Source: Hyaloperonospora brassicae (lineage: Eukaryota > Oomycota > Peronosporomycetes > Peronosporales > Peronosporaceae). Taken from it: 64,000 bases of DNA. The DNA is taken from contig CANTFL010000457.1 of assembly GCA_947650285.1 (NCBI GenBank), forward strand, positions 1-64,000, given 5' to 3'. Shown here one piece after another: positions 1 to 10,500 of this stretch. The notes beneath the pieces were generated by a model. The model saw nothing but the letters and a program-made list of their open reading frames with translations. It had not been told where the DNA came from and ran no database searches. The position numbers were made by a program, and so were the translations under genes. The first letter of the stretch is position 1; every line of letters begins with the position of its first letter.

Positions 1-3000
1 TTCTGTGTGCGAAAGGATTCAGGAGGATGGCGGATAGTGCACGCATTCAACAAATTGAATGCTGCAACGGTACCGGCTCAGACGCCGATGCCGAGGAAGG
101 ACGTCATCATAGATGGTATGTCAAAGAGTACCATCTTTTCGTCCATGGATCTGATGGATGGGTTCTATCAGATCCTCATGCGTGAACGGGACATCCCGTA
201 CACAGCAGTGAGCACCCCCAGCGGGATGCTGTGGGAGTGGCTAGTGATGCCACAGGGGCTGAGCAATGCCCCTGCAACATTCAACAGATGAGTTACAAAT
301 CTGTTGAGACCGGTGCGAGACTTCGCACCGAGTTACTTTGACGATGTGTTCGTCCATAGCCGGGCTATGGACAGAAAGACGGACGTTGAAGTTCACAGAA
401 CTCACGTTTGTCAAGTCCTTCAACTTATGCGCAAGCATAAGTTGTACGACAACCTCAAGAAGTGTATATTCGCGGCTAGTGAAATACCACTTTTCGGGTG
501 CATCGTGGGTAAACACGGCGTACGCCCTGAACCCGAAAAGATCAAGGCGATCACCGACTGGTCCGTGCCATTCGATGTCAAGGGACTAAGGAAGTTCCTT
601 GGGCTAGCGGCGTACTTGCACAAGTACTCGCGCAACTACGCCGAGATGACTGTTCATCTTTCTTGCTTGCTCAAGAAAAATGTCAAGTGGTCATGGAACG
701 CTGAGTGCCAGCGTTCCTTTGAGGGTATCAAGCAAAGCCTGATGCAATCGCCGATCTTGGCGATTGCAGATCAGGTTAGACCATTTCATGGGGTCTGTGA
801 CGCCAGCGATTTTGCGATCGGCTGTGCGTTAATGCAGTTCGATGCAGATGGCGCGGAGCGCGTCATCTGCTATCATTTGCGAAAGCTGCAATCACCTGAG
901 CTTAATCACCCAGTGCATGACACAAAACTCCTTGCCATGAACTATGCACTGGATAAGTTTCGTGTCTATCTCTTAAGATATAGACCGTTCATCGTGTATA
1001 CCGACCATGCGTCACTACGCACGGCCGTAAACAGCCCACACCTCTCGCAAAGGATGGCGAGGTGGCTGTCTTTCTTCGCGGATTAAAATTCTCCGTGGAG
1101 TATAAACCAGGACGACTCAATGTCGTCGCTGATGCGCTTTCGCGCCGGCCCGATTTCGAGCCGGACTCACAAATCAACAGTGAGGATTAGCCCACTGTTG
1201 CGACACTGTCAGTCAGTGTCCCGTCGTCAAGTTTACTTGACGACGTACGAAAGGCAAACGCGGAAGATAAAGATCTTCTGCGATTGATGGATCTTCTGGT
1301 GAATCCATCCAGTAAATCCATGGAAGGATTTACCGGCTTTGTACCGATCCTCATCGGATCGGTATAGTACACGCAACGGATTGCTGTACTATACAGCTGT
1401 TGCCGACGACACGTCTCGTGTCGTCGTACCCGCTCATCATGATTTGCGTTTACGCATCATGTATGAGTGTCACGATGTCCCAACAGGTCGCCATCGTGGG
1501 AGAGAAAAGACTTACCTCACGGTAAGTCGTGACTTTTACTGGCCACGCCAGTATCAGTTTGTACGCAAGTACATACGTGCTTGCGAGGTTTGTCAACGGG
1601 TGAAGCCTAGTACTTCATCCCGTGCGCCATTGCAGCCTCTGCCTGTTCCGACAGAGTGCCGGCAGTCCGTTTCAATGGACTTCGTCTTCGGTTTTCCCGA
1701 AGACGCTCACAAGAATAATGGCATTCTTGTGTTTGTTACCGATTCAGCAAAATGGTGCATCTTGCTGCAGTGCCCGAGTCCATCACGACAACCGGCTGTG
1801 CTCGTGTCTTTCTTGACACGATCTTCCGACTCCACGGGTTGCCCCGTGAACTCGTATCCGACCGTGATCCCCGGTTCACGGCGGAGTTTTGGCAATCCGT
1901 GTTCCGCACATTGGGAACACGATTGAAGATGTCTACTTCTGACCACCCGGAAACAGATGGTCAGACGGAACGTGCGAACCGTGTCCTCGAAGAGATCCTT
2001 CGAGGATATGTCCACTCGTTTTCGAGTTGGATCGAATTTCTTCCAATGGTGGAATTCGCCATCAATAATTCGGTGCATGCCTCAACCCAGCACACACCGT
2101 TTTACGTGAATGGTTCACGCCATATGCGTATTTTTCGCCCTTATACAGAGTGACTCTTGGATAAGGGGGGGAGGGAATCGCTCGAGCAAAAACCGTTTTG
2201 GCTCTTCCTCATCACCTGTCGACGCTAAAGTCGTCACGTATGATGCCGATGTCGATCAAGTCGACATCGATGAAGAAGATCATCTCAATAATAGCGGCGA
2301 CGCTATTACTGACTCGGATGATGATGACGATGCTGGTATATTCAGCATCGTCAACGATTATACCAGCGAGGAAGAAGACAACCTCGCTGAAGAAGAGAAC
2401 AATTTCTTAGCAGTGCGCACGAAGCGCACTGAAAGACAAAACAACGAGTCAGCAGAGAACTTCCTGCTGACTCGAGAAGCGGTAGTCCGTTTTGTTCAGG
2501 ACTTCATCGCAAATGCGGTGGACCATTAGAAACGGAACGCAGACAAGAATGGAAGAGCAAATGTTCTTTCATTCAAAGTTAACGACCTAGTACTACTGTC
2601 TACGGTAAACCTGCCTGGACACGCAGTCACTAGTGTCGACGGTAGTAAACTAATGCCAAAGTACACCGGGCCATTTCGAGTGTTGCATCGCAAGGGCAAT
2701 GCATACACACTCGAATTTCCGCGTAAGATGCGCACGCATCCTACGTTTTACCTGGGGCGACTCAGGCCGTACTGTCAGAGCGAGCCTTCCTTTTCCGATG
2801 AAGATAGCCCCCACGTTCAAGAACATCCATCAAGTACTTGCGTTCGCGCTCCAGACGATCCATCTGGTCGCGCAGATACGATACCTCGGAACTCAACCGA
2901 GATATCTCCCCGCGAGCTGTCGCCAGCTCGCCGAATAGGGAGCGGACATCCCGCTCGACCTGAAGCTGCGCTGTGGCGTAATCGGCGCGGTCTCTCGCCC

Positions 3001-3390
3001 GATCAGCCTCGTGATCCTTGCGGTTCTTCCGCACGGTATCAGTCAAAGCGTAGCGCCGGTCGCGCTCGTGCTTCAAGTCATCGCTCAATTCATCGATTGC
3101 GCGATCCATCTCGTAAGGGTCGAGATGGTGGGCCTGGGGTTCTGTAGGAGGTCTTTCCTTCTCCACCACATCCATTGGTGGATTCTCACGGTGGTCAACG
3201 CTTTCTAGTGAAGCGTATCTTGAATCACCGTGACGATTCAGGATCAAGGACGAGCTACCTCGTCCAGTGGCGGGGGTATCCAACCTCTTGGAACAGCTGG
3301 GAGCCCCGCTCTCATCTGTTGATGGATGTTGAAGGTCTCGTCCGCCCGTATGACGAGACTCATCCGATTGGTCCGACGGCCCATCGGTAA
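1..3390 (+). pseudogene. Element A pol pseudogene (RT-RNase H-IN-chromodomain)
   Basis: The frame shows reverse transcriptase with the YFDD catalytic motif near 330, RNase H with a DASDFAIGC motif near 800, integrase with an HHCC zinc finger (about 1468-1610) and a DDE core (SMDFVF, SDRDPRF, DGQTERAN), a GPF module near 2670 and a chromodomain at about 3175-3370 (SYLVQWRGY). In-frame stops include TGA 289-291, TAA near 1084, TAG 1188-1190, TAG 2527-2529 and TAG 3145-3147, with a frameshift near 1750. TGA 289 and TAG 1188 recur in other copies. At the integrase tail this copy has seven Gs (about 2165-2171) where the other elements have six, so here the two pol frames are joined directly. Confidence 0.9.
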
Positions 3391-4462
3391 ACACGCGCCC
3401 TAGGCGCTTGTAGACAGATTGCAAGTTTGCAATCGCGTCACGCATCTCCTCCAAGATGTGTGCCCTTCCCCAGAGCGAACTTAGGGAATACACGTCCCTA
3501 TGTGCACGCTGCGAGTTGTCAACACAACTCGCACAAGGGTCTCCCCATGTGAGGCAAGGAATGCCTTCCTCACTCGACAAACAGTGCAACCGGTACCTGG
3601 CACCGGTTGGCGTTCGCTTTTCGAGCCTGAGGCGTGTCGCCTCAAGTTTCTTGAGCCACCCTTCTCGTCCAAAATTCTTTACGTTTTGGACGAACGCGTT
3701 CCACGCAGCCAAAAGCGAGTCTTTGTCACGCTTTTGGTTGCCATTGTACCATCGACGTCTAAGGAAGACATCGGGATAAAAGTCTTCCTCAGCGCGAAAG
3801 TTGCTCGCGCTAGGAGTCAAGCCGTGAAGCTCAGTCGCATCGAATAATGGTAGTCGATGGTGTTGGCTTGTCTCGTGAGACAAGCTATTGATGAGCCGTC
3901 CAGGCAAACGCCACGGCTTCAGCTCATCACGCTTCACAGTGGTTGACGAGTTGACGATGGTGCAATCCATCGTCATACTGACAACCGTGGTACCCTTGTC
4001 AGTACCACGGTTGTCATTATGACGATGGATTGCACCATCGTCAACTCGCTCGTGCGAAGGAGCACGAGCTGATCTCGGTGATGAACAAACATACTCATCA
4101 TCAGATTCGTCATCACTGCCGAACAGACTGTGTTTTAACTCACGAATCCGTTCGTCCGGCAAGGGCCTTGGCGAACACTGAGGCGTCGCCGGTGAGCGAG
4201 ACGCCTCTGCAGCATTGCCCGAGTCAGACGTGTCTGACTCGCCAGAGTAGATGACCTCAATGTTGGGGTCATCATGCGCACGCGGTGCTGTACTGCGTGC
4301 ACCTGCAGCACCTCTTGCTGCAGGCGAAGAACGAGCAGCAGACGACGAATCGTCTGCCGCAGAAGCTGGCACAGGCACAGACACTGTGTGCCTTGAGTCA
4401 CCCCGCATAGACATGTTAACTATGCGAGGTCGAGCGGAAAGTGAATGGAACGGACCCAACAA
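2762..4462 (-). CDS. Antisense ORF of element A (566 aa), intact
   Basis: This is a long uninterrupted ORF on the strand opposite to pol. It starts just inside the 3' LTR and runs back across the chromodomain and integrase tail. A second start at about 4414 (MSMRG) matches the start used in element B. The N-terminal third is Ser/Ala-rich and acidic. The middle carries a CX6CX2CX7H motif (CLTWGDPCASCVDNSQRAH) and the C-terminal 120 residues form a charged coiled coil ending in a basic stretch (RKRKAR). I recognise no named family. It stays open although pol in the same copy has at least five stops. Possible roles, all inference, are an accessory nucleic-acid-binding or structural protein. Confidence 0.75.
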   Translation of the reverse strand: MLGPFHSLSARPRIVNMSMRGDSRHTVSVPVPASAADDSSSAARSSPAARGAAGARSTAPRAHDDPNIEVIYSGESDTSDSGNAAEASRSPATPQCSPRPLPDERIRELKHSLFGSDDESDDEYVCSSPRSARAPSHERVDDGAIHRHNDNRGTDKGTTVVSMTMDCTIVNSSTTVKRDELKPWRLPGRLINSLSHETSQHHRLPLFDATELHGLTPSASNFRAEEDFYPDVFLRRRWYNGNQKRDKDSLLAAWNAFVQNVKNFGREGWLKKLEATRLRLEKRTPTGARYRLHCLSSEEGIPCLTWGDPCASCVDNSQRAHRDVYSLSSLWGRAHILEEMRDAIANLQSVYKRLGRVFTDGPSDQSDESRHTGGRDLQHPSTDESGAPSCSKRLDTPATGRGSSSLILNRHGDSRYASLESVDHRENPPMDVVEKERPPTEPQAHHLDPYEMDRAIDELSDDLKHERDRRYALTDTVRKNRKDHEADRARDRADYATAQLQVERDVRSLFGELATARGEISRLSSEVSYLRDQMDRLERERKYLMDVLERGGYLHRKRKARSDSTA

Positions 4463-4530
4463 GTGCTCCCTGTCCCAATGGTGACCAACGGGTGGCCGCC
4501 ATATTTTCGATAGTCACACGTTGACTATCA

Positions 4531-4545
4531 GTTAAGGGGGGGTGA
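4531..4545 (+). promoter_or_regulatory. Polypurine tract of element A
   Basis: A run of A and seven Gs ends in GTGA immediately before the 3' LTR, the expected place of the plus-strand primer. It is preceded by a short hairpin (GATAGTCA / TGACTATC). Confidence 0.75.
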
Positions 4546-4935
4546 TGTAACGGGGCAGCCCGTTACATGGAATTGTCACTTTAAGAAAAGTGACAATAAA
4601 GAATATTATGCTGAATATTCTTTGAACAATATCACCGAAGCGGTGATATTGAAGGGTCGACCAAGGAGTCTGCTCATTGGTTGATATCTTGATGATATCA
4701 ACCCACGAATCGCCGCAAGACGCGGGCAATGAGTGGTGACGAGACGTCACCATACACTCAGTTATACTAACATAATTAAGTCAGGTTAAACAGAGAGACA
4801 GTAGTTAAAAGACTTAATTATATTAATATAACTGTTTTACTTTTCCCTTATCTACGCTTCCTCGTTTGCCTCGTGTACGCTTGTCGGGGCACGATACCCT
4901 TGCGTTAAGCTCACGCAAGGGTGTGCCCCGTTACA
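4546..4935 (+). repeat. 3' LTR of element A (390 bp)
   Basis: The LTR is bounded by TGTAACGGGG and CCCCGTTACA. It consists largely of consecutive short hairpins, for example CAATATCACCG / CGGTGATATTG at 4627-4651 and ATTGTCACTTT / AAAGTGACAAT at 4572-4597. It shares diagnostic variants with the solo LTR at 22575-22962. Confidence 0.92.
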
Positions 4936-5975
4936 CTTACACATAACATACCACGCTTACGCTGACCCCTCATGACCGATAACGGCTCTCACATTGTACT
5001 TTTGTGCCTATTTGTGATTCAATGCGGCCTCATCTGACCGCCTGTGCCAAAACGAGAGTAAGCGAGGGACGTCCGCACATTGAAGCAGAAGATGTTGATA
5101 GGTACGACGAATGAAGAAATAGACCCGCTTATTGAACGCAGGCAAGTCTAAAGCAAGCAATCAGTAGCCAAACACATCGCGCTGGATGGTAGGAGCTTCT
5201 TGCCGTACGAGTAGATGACGCAGATTGTGATTTAGAGGAAGCGCGCGGGTATTCTCGCTGCTTACTCGCCCTTAGACTGATGTCATTACATGCCGACGCA
5301 CTTCCCTATTTAAACTCATCGAGCAACAACGAACAGAGGCGAAGATCTCCGAAGAGAAAGTCATCTGGCCCCCTTACCTTGGACGGGAAGTCCCCCTTAG
5401 TGGGGCCAAGGTTAAAGGGGGAGGCCTTTTCTCCGCTGCGCGTGCTACGGGAGGCATCGCAGCGTGCGATTCGAGAGGGAAGCAATCCTCCGTCATCCTG
5501 TGGCACGGGGAAGGACGACAGAGATCGGCATCCCCGTGCCTTCGTTAGTTCCTGGTTTTCATGAAGTGCCTCCCCTCGCGCCGACTCGTTCGCTGCGCGA
5601 GATACCCACTCCCACGAAGTGAACTCTCCTAAGAAACTGATGACCTGTTGAGATTTAGTACCGGTCGTTTATGTAGAGTAATCACCAGGCCACGATACTC
5701 TTCGTCTCGTTGTGCGCCTGGGCACGTCTGCACTAGATTGTGCAATGGGATCGGTCCGAAGAGCAGAGCAAGTCGATCACCACGGAAGCGGCCAGGGATT
5801 ACACAGAGATGGCACGCTAGGACTTCCTAAGTGGAACAGGCCTCTTTGCCATGCGTCCTCTGTCCATTGAAGCAGATGAAGCGCGAAGCGACGCGCAGCC
5901 CAGCCATCCGTCCAAGAGTGCGCACAAAGTTTTAACCCTGTACTTGGTCAACAGTCATTATTACTTGGCCTTTCG
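4936..5975. repeat. Left arm of inverted duplication, outer part
   Basis: This stretch is, by eye, a near-perfect reverse complement of about 21536-22574. No gene of its own is evident. It ends at TTTCG (5971-5975), the target duplication of element B. The arm resumes at 13957 on the other side of B. Confidence 0.9.
5971..5975 (+). repeat. Target site duplication of element B, left copy (TTTCG)
   Basis: TTTCG precedes the 5' LTR. The right copy at 13952-13956 reads TTTTG, one C-to-T change. The uninterrupted site is visible in reverse complement at 21535-21539 and 62408-62412. Confidence 0.85.
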
Positions 5976-6363
5976 TGTAACGGGGCAGCCCGTTACATGA
6001 TATTGTCACTTAAGGAAAGTGACAATAAAGAATATAAGATGGATATTCTTTAAACAATATCACCAAAGTGGTGATATTGAAGGGTCGACCAAAGGGGCTG
6101 TTCATTGGTTGATATCGTGATGATATCAACCCACCAATCGCCGCAAGACGCGCGCAATGAGTGGTGACGAGACGTCACCATACATGCAGTTATATTAGTA
6201 TAATTAAATTAAGTCAAACGAAGAGACAGTAGTTTAAAGACTTAATTTATTAATATAACAGTTCTACTTTTACCCTACCTACGCTTCCTCGCTCGCCACG
6301 TGTACGTCCGTCGGGGCACCCAAATCCCTTGCGTTAAGTTACGCAAGGGTGTGCCCCGTTACA
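5976..6363 (+). repeat. 5' LTR of element B (388 bp)
   Basis: The LTR starts TGTAACGGGG and ends CCCCGTTACA. Seven perfect hairpins follow one another: 5976-5997, 6002-6026, 6028-6050, 6055-6079, 6107-6131, 6162-6180 and 6326-6349. They have arms of 7-11 bp and loops of 3-7 nt. The promoter should lie here, but I could not place a TATA box or initiator with confidence. Confidence 0.95.
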
Positions 6364-6365
6364 CC

Positions 6366-6373
6366 TGGTAGCA
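6366..6373 (+). promoter_or_regulatory. Primer binding site, element B
   Basis: TGGTAGCA begins two bases after the 5' LTR. It is complementary to a tRNA 3' end TGCTACCA, as in many initiator-methionine tRNAs. The same eight bases follow the 5' LTR of element D (44343-44350), and TGGTAGCC follows that of C. Confidence 0.6.
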
Positions 6374-6407
6374 CTTTGTAGTCCTTCCAAGGACCACATC
6401 ATCCAAC

Positions 6408-7562
6408 ATGAACATGTTGGATGAAGAAGACACCTTTCACGCCACGCGTGAAGGGTTTACCCATTTGAGTGACATCGAATGGGGTGCGGTAGAACGAATG
6501 AGTTCTACCGTAGGCGAACTCGTCGTCAGCACCATGTTGGAGTCTCTAGACAGAGACCAACAACATGCTGCTATCGCCAAGTTCATTCACAATGAACTTG
6601 CTCTCGAGAGGGAGAAAGTAGCCTTGCTTCACCAGCAAGGCTCTCAACAGGCCGAGCAGTTGAGAGAACTCGGTGCTCAACAGACGGAGCTGTTGAGACA
6701 GCAGCAATTCCATGCTGCTGTGGGCGGGACGGCGCATGCGCGTCGTCCCGAAGTGATGAAAGTCGACATCTCCAAGTACAGTGGAGTCCCGGAGGACTCC
6801 CTGTTACTATGGTTTGTCGAACTCGACAGAGCCCTAAGGGCTCGTCGCGTCGAAGATGAGCAAATGAAACTCACATTTGCTCAGACCCACTTGGCAGGGC
6901 GTGCCAAAACTTGGTCCCTGGGACTCGAGAGTAGCGACCCAAATGTGTTTAGGTCGCTAGATGACTTCAAGTCCCGGCTCAGACAAACGTTTGAGCCGCC
7001 ACGTGCTGAGTTCAGGGCTCGTTCAGAGCTCCTGAAACTCAAGCAGGGTAAGCGTGATGTGCACGCTTACGCACAACATATACGACTCCTTGCGAGTAGT
7101 ATAACTGCAAACCCAGTTCATGAACACACGTTGATTACGGTGTTCATGCAAGGGCTCGCAGAAGGGCCCGTCAGGAGCCACCTGTTCCGCCTTGAGCTGA
7201 ATACGCTTGAAGAAGCGATATCAGCCGCGGAACAGGAAGACTTTAGCATGAGACAGGCTCATGCTAGCTCAAACTCTTACCGTCCACCGAGACGACAAGA
7301 GATCGGAGGTCCAGAACCAATGGACCTCTGTTATGTTGAGAGCGAGAGACCTCGCTCTACAAGCAACAAGCGATTGCAGAGGTGCAATCGCTGTCAGAAG
7401 TTAGGGCACTACGCATACGAGTGTAGTGCTCCGCGCCCAGTACCAAACAGTACTGAGCGAAATGGACGACCATTCGCCAGAAAGGGCAATGGGCGTGGGT
7501 CCAGCGCTGTTGCGAAGCCGCAACAGCGAGACGGGCCATCAAAAAATGGTCGGGGTCAGTAG
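6408..7562 (+). CDS. gag: Gag polyprotein, element B (384 aa)
   Basis: The structural protein is expected to assemble the virus-like particle and bind genomic RNA. Residues about 65-100 form a Gln/Glu-rich coiled coil, residues about 115-270 match the retrotransposon gag core (LLLWFVELDRAL, FKSRLRQTFEPP, LLASSITANPVHEHTLITVF), and a CCHC knuckle CNRCQKLGHYAYEC lies at about 326-339, followed by a basic tail. The start ATG lies inside an 11-bp hairpin (CATCCAACATG / CATGTTGGATG, 6400-6423). The ORF ends at TAG 7560-7562, thirteen bases after an A6 slippery run. Confidence 0.92.
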   Translation: MNMLDEEDTFHATREGFTHLSDIEWGAVERMSSTVGELVVSTMLESLDRDQQHAAIAKFIHNELALEREKVALLHQQGSQQAEQLRELGAQQTELLRQQQFHAAVGGTAHARRPEVMKVDISKYSGVPEDSLLLWFVELDRALRARRVEDEQMKLTFAQTHLAGRAKTWSLGLESSDPNVFRSLDDFKSRLRQTFEPPRAEFRARSELLKLKQGKRDVHAYAQHIRLLASSITANPVHEHTLITVFMQGLAEGPVRSHLFRLELNTLEEAISAAEQEDFSMRQAHASSNSYRPPRRQEIGGPEPMDLCYVESERPRSTSNKRLQRCNRCQKLGHYAYECSAPRPVPNSTERNGRPFARKGNGRGSSAVAKPQQRDGPSKNGRGQ

Positions 7563-7580
7563 GGGCGGAGCGCCCTACTG
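7541..7580 (+). promoter_or_regulatory. Predicted -1 ribosomal frameshift signal between gag and pol
   Basis: In the gag frame the sequence reads A AAA AAT (7541-7547), a canonical X XXY YYZ heptamer. Nine bases downstream is a hairpin with an 8-bp stem CAGTAGGG / CCCTACTG (7557-7564 and 7573-7580). The pol frame is the -1 frame and is open from 7547. The signal is identical in element D (45521-45560). Element C keeps the A6 run and hairpin, with a one-base change of context. Confidence 0.75.
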
Positions 7581-10500
7581 ATCCAGCAACCTCAAGAGAA
7601 TTTGCAAACCTCTTGACGAAAGTTGCTCCAGATACACAATCATTGTGTGTCTCTGCACCTGGTGATGACGTTTCGCTCATCACCTTGAAGTTGGAAGCGA
7701 CAAATGATTTGTCGCTTCGTGCCCTAGTAGACTGTGGGGCGTCGAACAACTTTGTTCGTCGCCAGTCACTAGAGGGTCGTAGGCTCAAGTTCGTTGAGCG
7801 CGACATTCCCCTCACAAGGATGACGGTGCGCCTTGCAACAGGCGCATCGATAACCGTTGAGAAACGTGTAGTAGGAATCCACTACACGTTAGAGGGCGAG
7901 CAGTACGATGATGATTTCATCGTACTAGATCTGGATGACAAATTTGATGTCATCCTGGGATTACCTTGGCTCAGAAAATACGAGCCAAGGGTGAGCTGGC
8001 AGCATCGATCCGTGAAGATGCCTGCTGCTTGTTCATCAGATGGCCATCTGATGAACATCTTGGAGCGTCCACAAGCGTGTGGATGTTCTGCGAGTGAGTG
8101 CGATGGCCTCACTTGCGGTACGGTCGTTAGCACGACTGCACAAGGTCACAGTGTAGTTGATCACTACACTGTGGAGCAAGCTCCCGGCGGCTGTACAGAA
8201 GTACAGGCTGCGCCGAAGGTCCACCACTCGAATAAGTCGAGTGGACCGGGACATGGATGCATGCCTAGCGGGCAGCATCTTAGAAGAAAGAAATCTGTTG
8301 CCCCCAAGGGGCAACATGAAAATCCTAGGTCGACTGGAGAGTCGACCGTAGAGGATCGGTTCCTGACTGTGGTTGCACAGCCACAGTCGGAAGACGTCGA
8401 GGGAATAAGTCCCCACGTACTTGAGGAAGGAGTTCCTCAAGAGTTGCTTGCTGAGGGATCAGGCCCTCAGCAACCTGTGGAAGCAAGATCCCAGGAAGAA
8501 ACCGAGACGTTGAACGTCTTGGTTAATGACGGATCAAGCGTAGGCGCTTATACGCTTGATCTGATTGTGCCTCCGAAGTTGACTTCGGAGATAACTCAGT
8601 TGCCAACGCTAGAACCGAAACGGTTCTTGCGTGATCTGCGTAGTGGCAAAGTCAAGCAGATCTGCGTACTCGTCACAGAGGACGAGTATGTGACCGACAT
8701 TCGGTCGGCAACAGTATTTGCTGAGAACGAACGGGTTCTCAGCAGCTCATCGATGGACGAAAGTGTCCTCGATGAGAAGACTCGGATTGAGCGATACGCG
8801 TCCCAATCCTGGGAGTCACTTCAGGCAAATCCTTTGTATAAGGATTTGATCGAATTCAGGGATGTGTTCCCTGAATCCGTACCTTGCGAGTTGCCTAAGG
8901 ACAAAGGCACTCGACACGAGATCGAGCTCAAACCGGGCTCGAAATACTGTGTCATGAAGCAGTGGCCACTGCCTCGTGAACAAGTGATAGCGATCGACAA
9001 GTTCTTTGCCGATCGCTTAGCAGCGGGCCATGTGAGGGAATCAACATCCCCTCACAGCTCTCCGACCTTCTGTGTGCGAAAGGCCACAGGAGGGTGGCGG
9101 ATAGTGCACGCATTCAACAAGTTGAATGCTGCAACGGTACCGGCTCAGACGCCGATACCGAGGAAGGACGTAATCATAGATGGTATGTCAAAGAGTACCA
9201 TCTTTTCGTCCATGGATCTGATGGATGGATTCTATCAGATCCTGATGCGTGAACGGGACGTCCCGTTCACAGCAGTGAGTACCCCCAGCGGGATGCTGTG
9301 GGAGTGGCTAGTGATGCCACAGGGGCTGAGTAATGCCCCTGCAACATTCAACAGATGTGTAACAAATCTGTTGAGACCGGTGCGAGACTTCGCACCGAGT
9401 TACTTCGACGATGTGTTCGTCCATAGCCGGGCTATGGACGGAAAGACGGACGTTGAAGTTCACAGAACTCACGTTCGTCAGGTTCTTCAACTTATGCGCA
9501 AGCATAAGTTGTACGCCAACCTCAAGAAGTGTATATTCGCGGCTAGCGAAATACCACTTCTTGGGTGCATCGTGGGTAAACACGGCGTACGCCCTGATCC
9601 CGAAAAGATCAAGGCGATCACCGACTGGCCAGTGCCAGTCGATGTCAAGGGACTTCGAAAGTTCCTTGGTCTTGCGGCGTACTTGCACAAGTACTCGCGC
9701 AACTACGCCGAGATGACGGTACATCTTTCTTGCTTGCTCAAGAAAAATGTCAAGTGGTCATGGAACGCTGAGTGCCAGCGTTCCTTTGAAGGTATCAAGC
9801 AAAGCTTGATGCAATCGCCGATCTTGGCGATTGCAGATCAGGACAGACCATTTCATGTGGTCTGTGACGCCAGCGATTTCGCAATCGGCTGTGCGTTAAT
9901 GCAGTTCGATGCAGATGGCGCGGAGCGCGTCATCTGTTATCAATCGCGTCAGCTGCAAGCAGCTGAGCGTAATTACCCAGTGCATGACAAGGAACTCCTT
10001 GCCATGAAATACGCACTGGCTAAATTTCGCGTCTATCTCTTGGGAGATAGACCGTTTGTTGTCTACACGGACCATGCGTCATTACGCACGGCCGTAAACA
10101 GCCCACACCTCTCGCAAAGAATGGCGAGGTGGCTGTCTTTCTTCGCGGAGTATAACTTCTCCGTGGAGTATAAACCGGGACGACTCAATGTCGTCGCGGA
10201 TGCTCTTTCGCGCCGGCCCGATTTCGAGCCGGACGCGCAATCCAACAGTGAGGACAAGCCCACTGTTGCGACACTGTCAGTCAGTGTCCCGTCGTCAAGT
10301 TTACTTGACGACGTACGAAAGGCATACGCGGAAGATAAGGATCTTCTGCGATTGATGGATCATCTGGTGAATCCATCCAGTAAATCCATGAGGGATTTAC
10401 CGGCTTTGTACCGATCCTCATCGGATCGGTATAGTACACGCAACGGATTGCTGTACTATACAGCTGTTGCCGACGACACGCCTCGTGTCGTCGTACCCGC

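Larger units (their letters stand above)
1..4935 (+). mobile_element. Ty3/gypsy element A, 5' end outside window, decayed
   Basis: The window opens inside the reverse transcriptase of a chromodomain Ty3/gypsy retrotransposon. RT, RNase H, integrase, chromodomain, a polypurine tract and a 3' LTR follow in order, and a long ORF lies on the opposite strand near the 3' end. The pol frame is broken many times. The element is followed by CTTAC (4936-4940), the reverse complement of the GTAAG duplication around the solo LTR at 22575-22962. I infer that both derive from one insertion, copied by the inverted duplication and later reduced to a solo LTR on the right. Confidence 0.9.

Noticed and set aside
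5280..5564. 94-codon frame in the left arm as a gene
   Set aside because: It has no domain, the other strand is equally open, and it lies within the repeated non-coding segment R1.
5976..6363. Hairpin series in the LTRs as a CRISPR array or bacterial terminators
   Set aside because: The stems differ in sequence from each other, there are no constant repeats with spacers, and the context is a eukaryotic LTR retrotransposon.
9308..9724. 138-codon antisense frame opposite the RT of element B as a gene
   Set aside because: It mirrors RT codons, has no block conserved beyond what RT conservation imposes, and is not kept open in other copies, unlike the antisense ORF near the 3' end.
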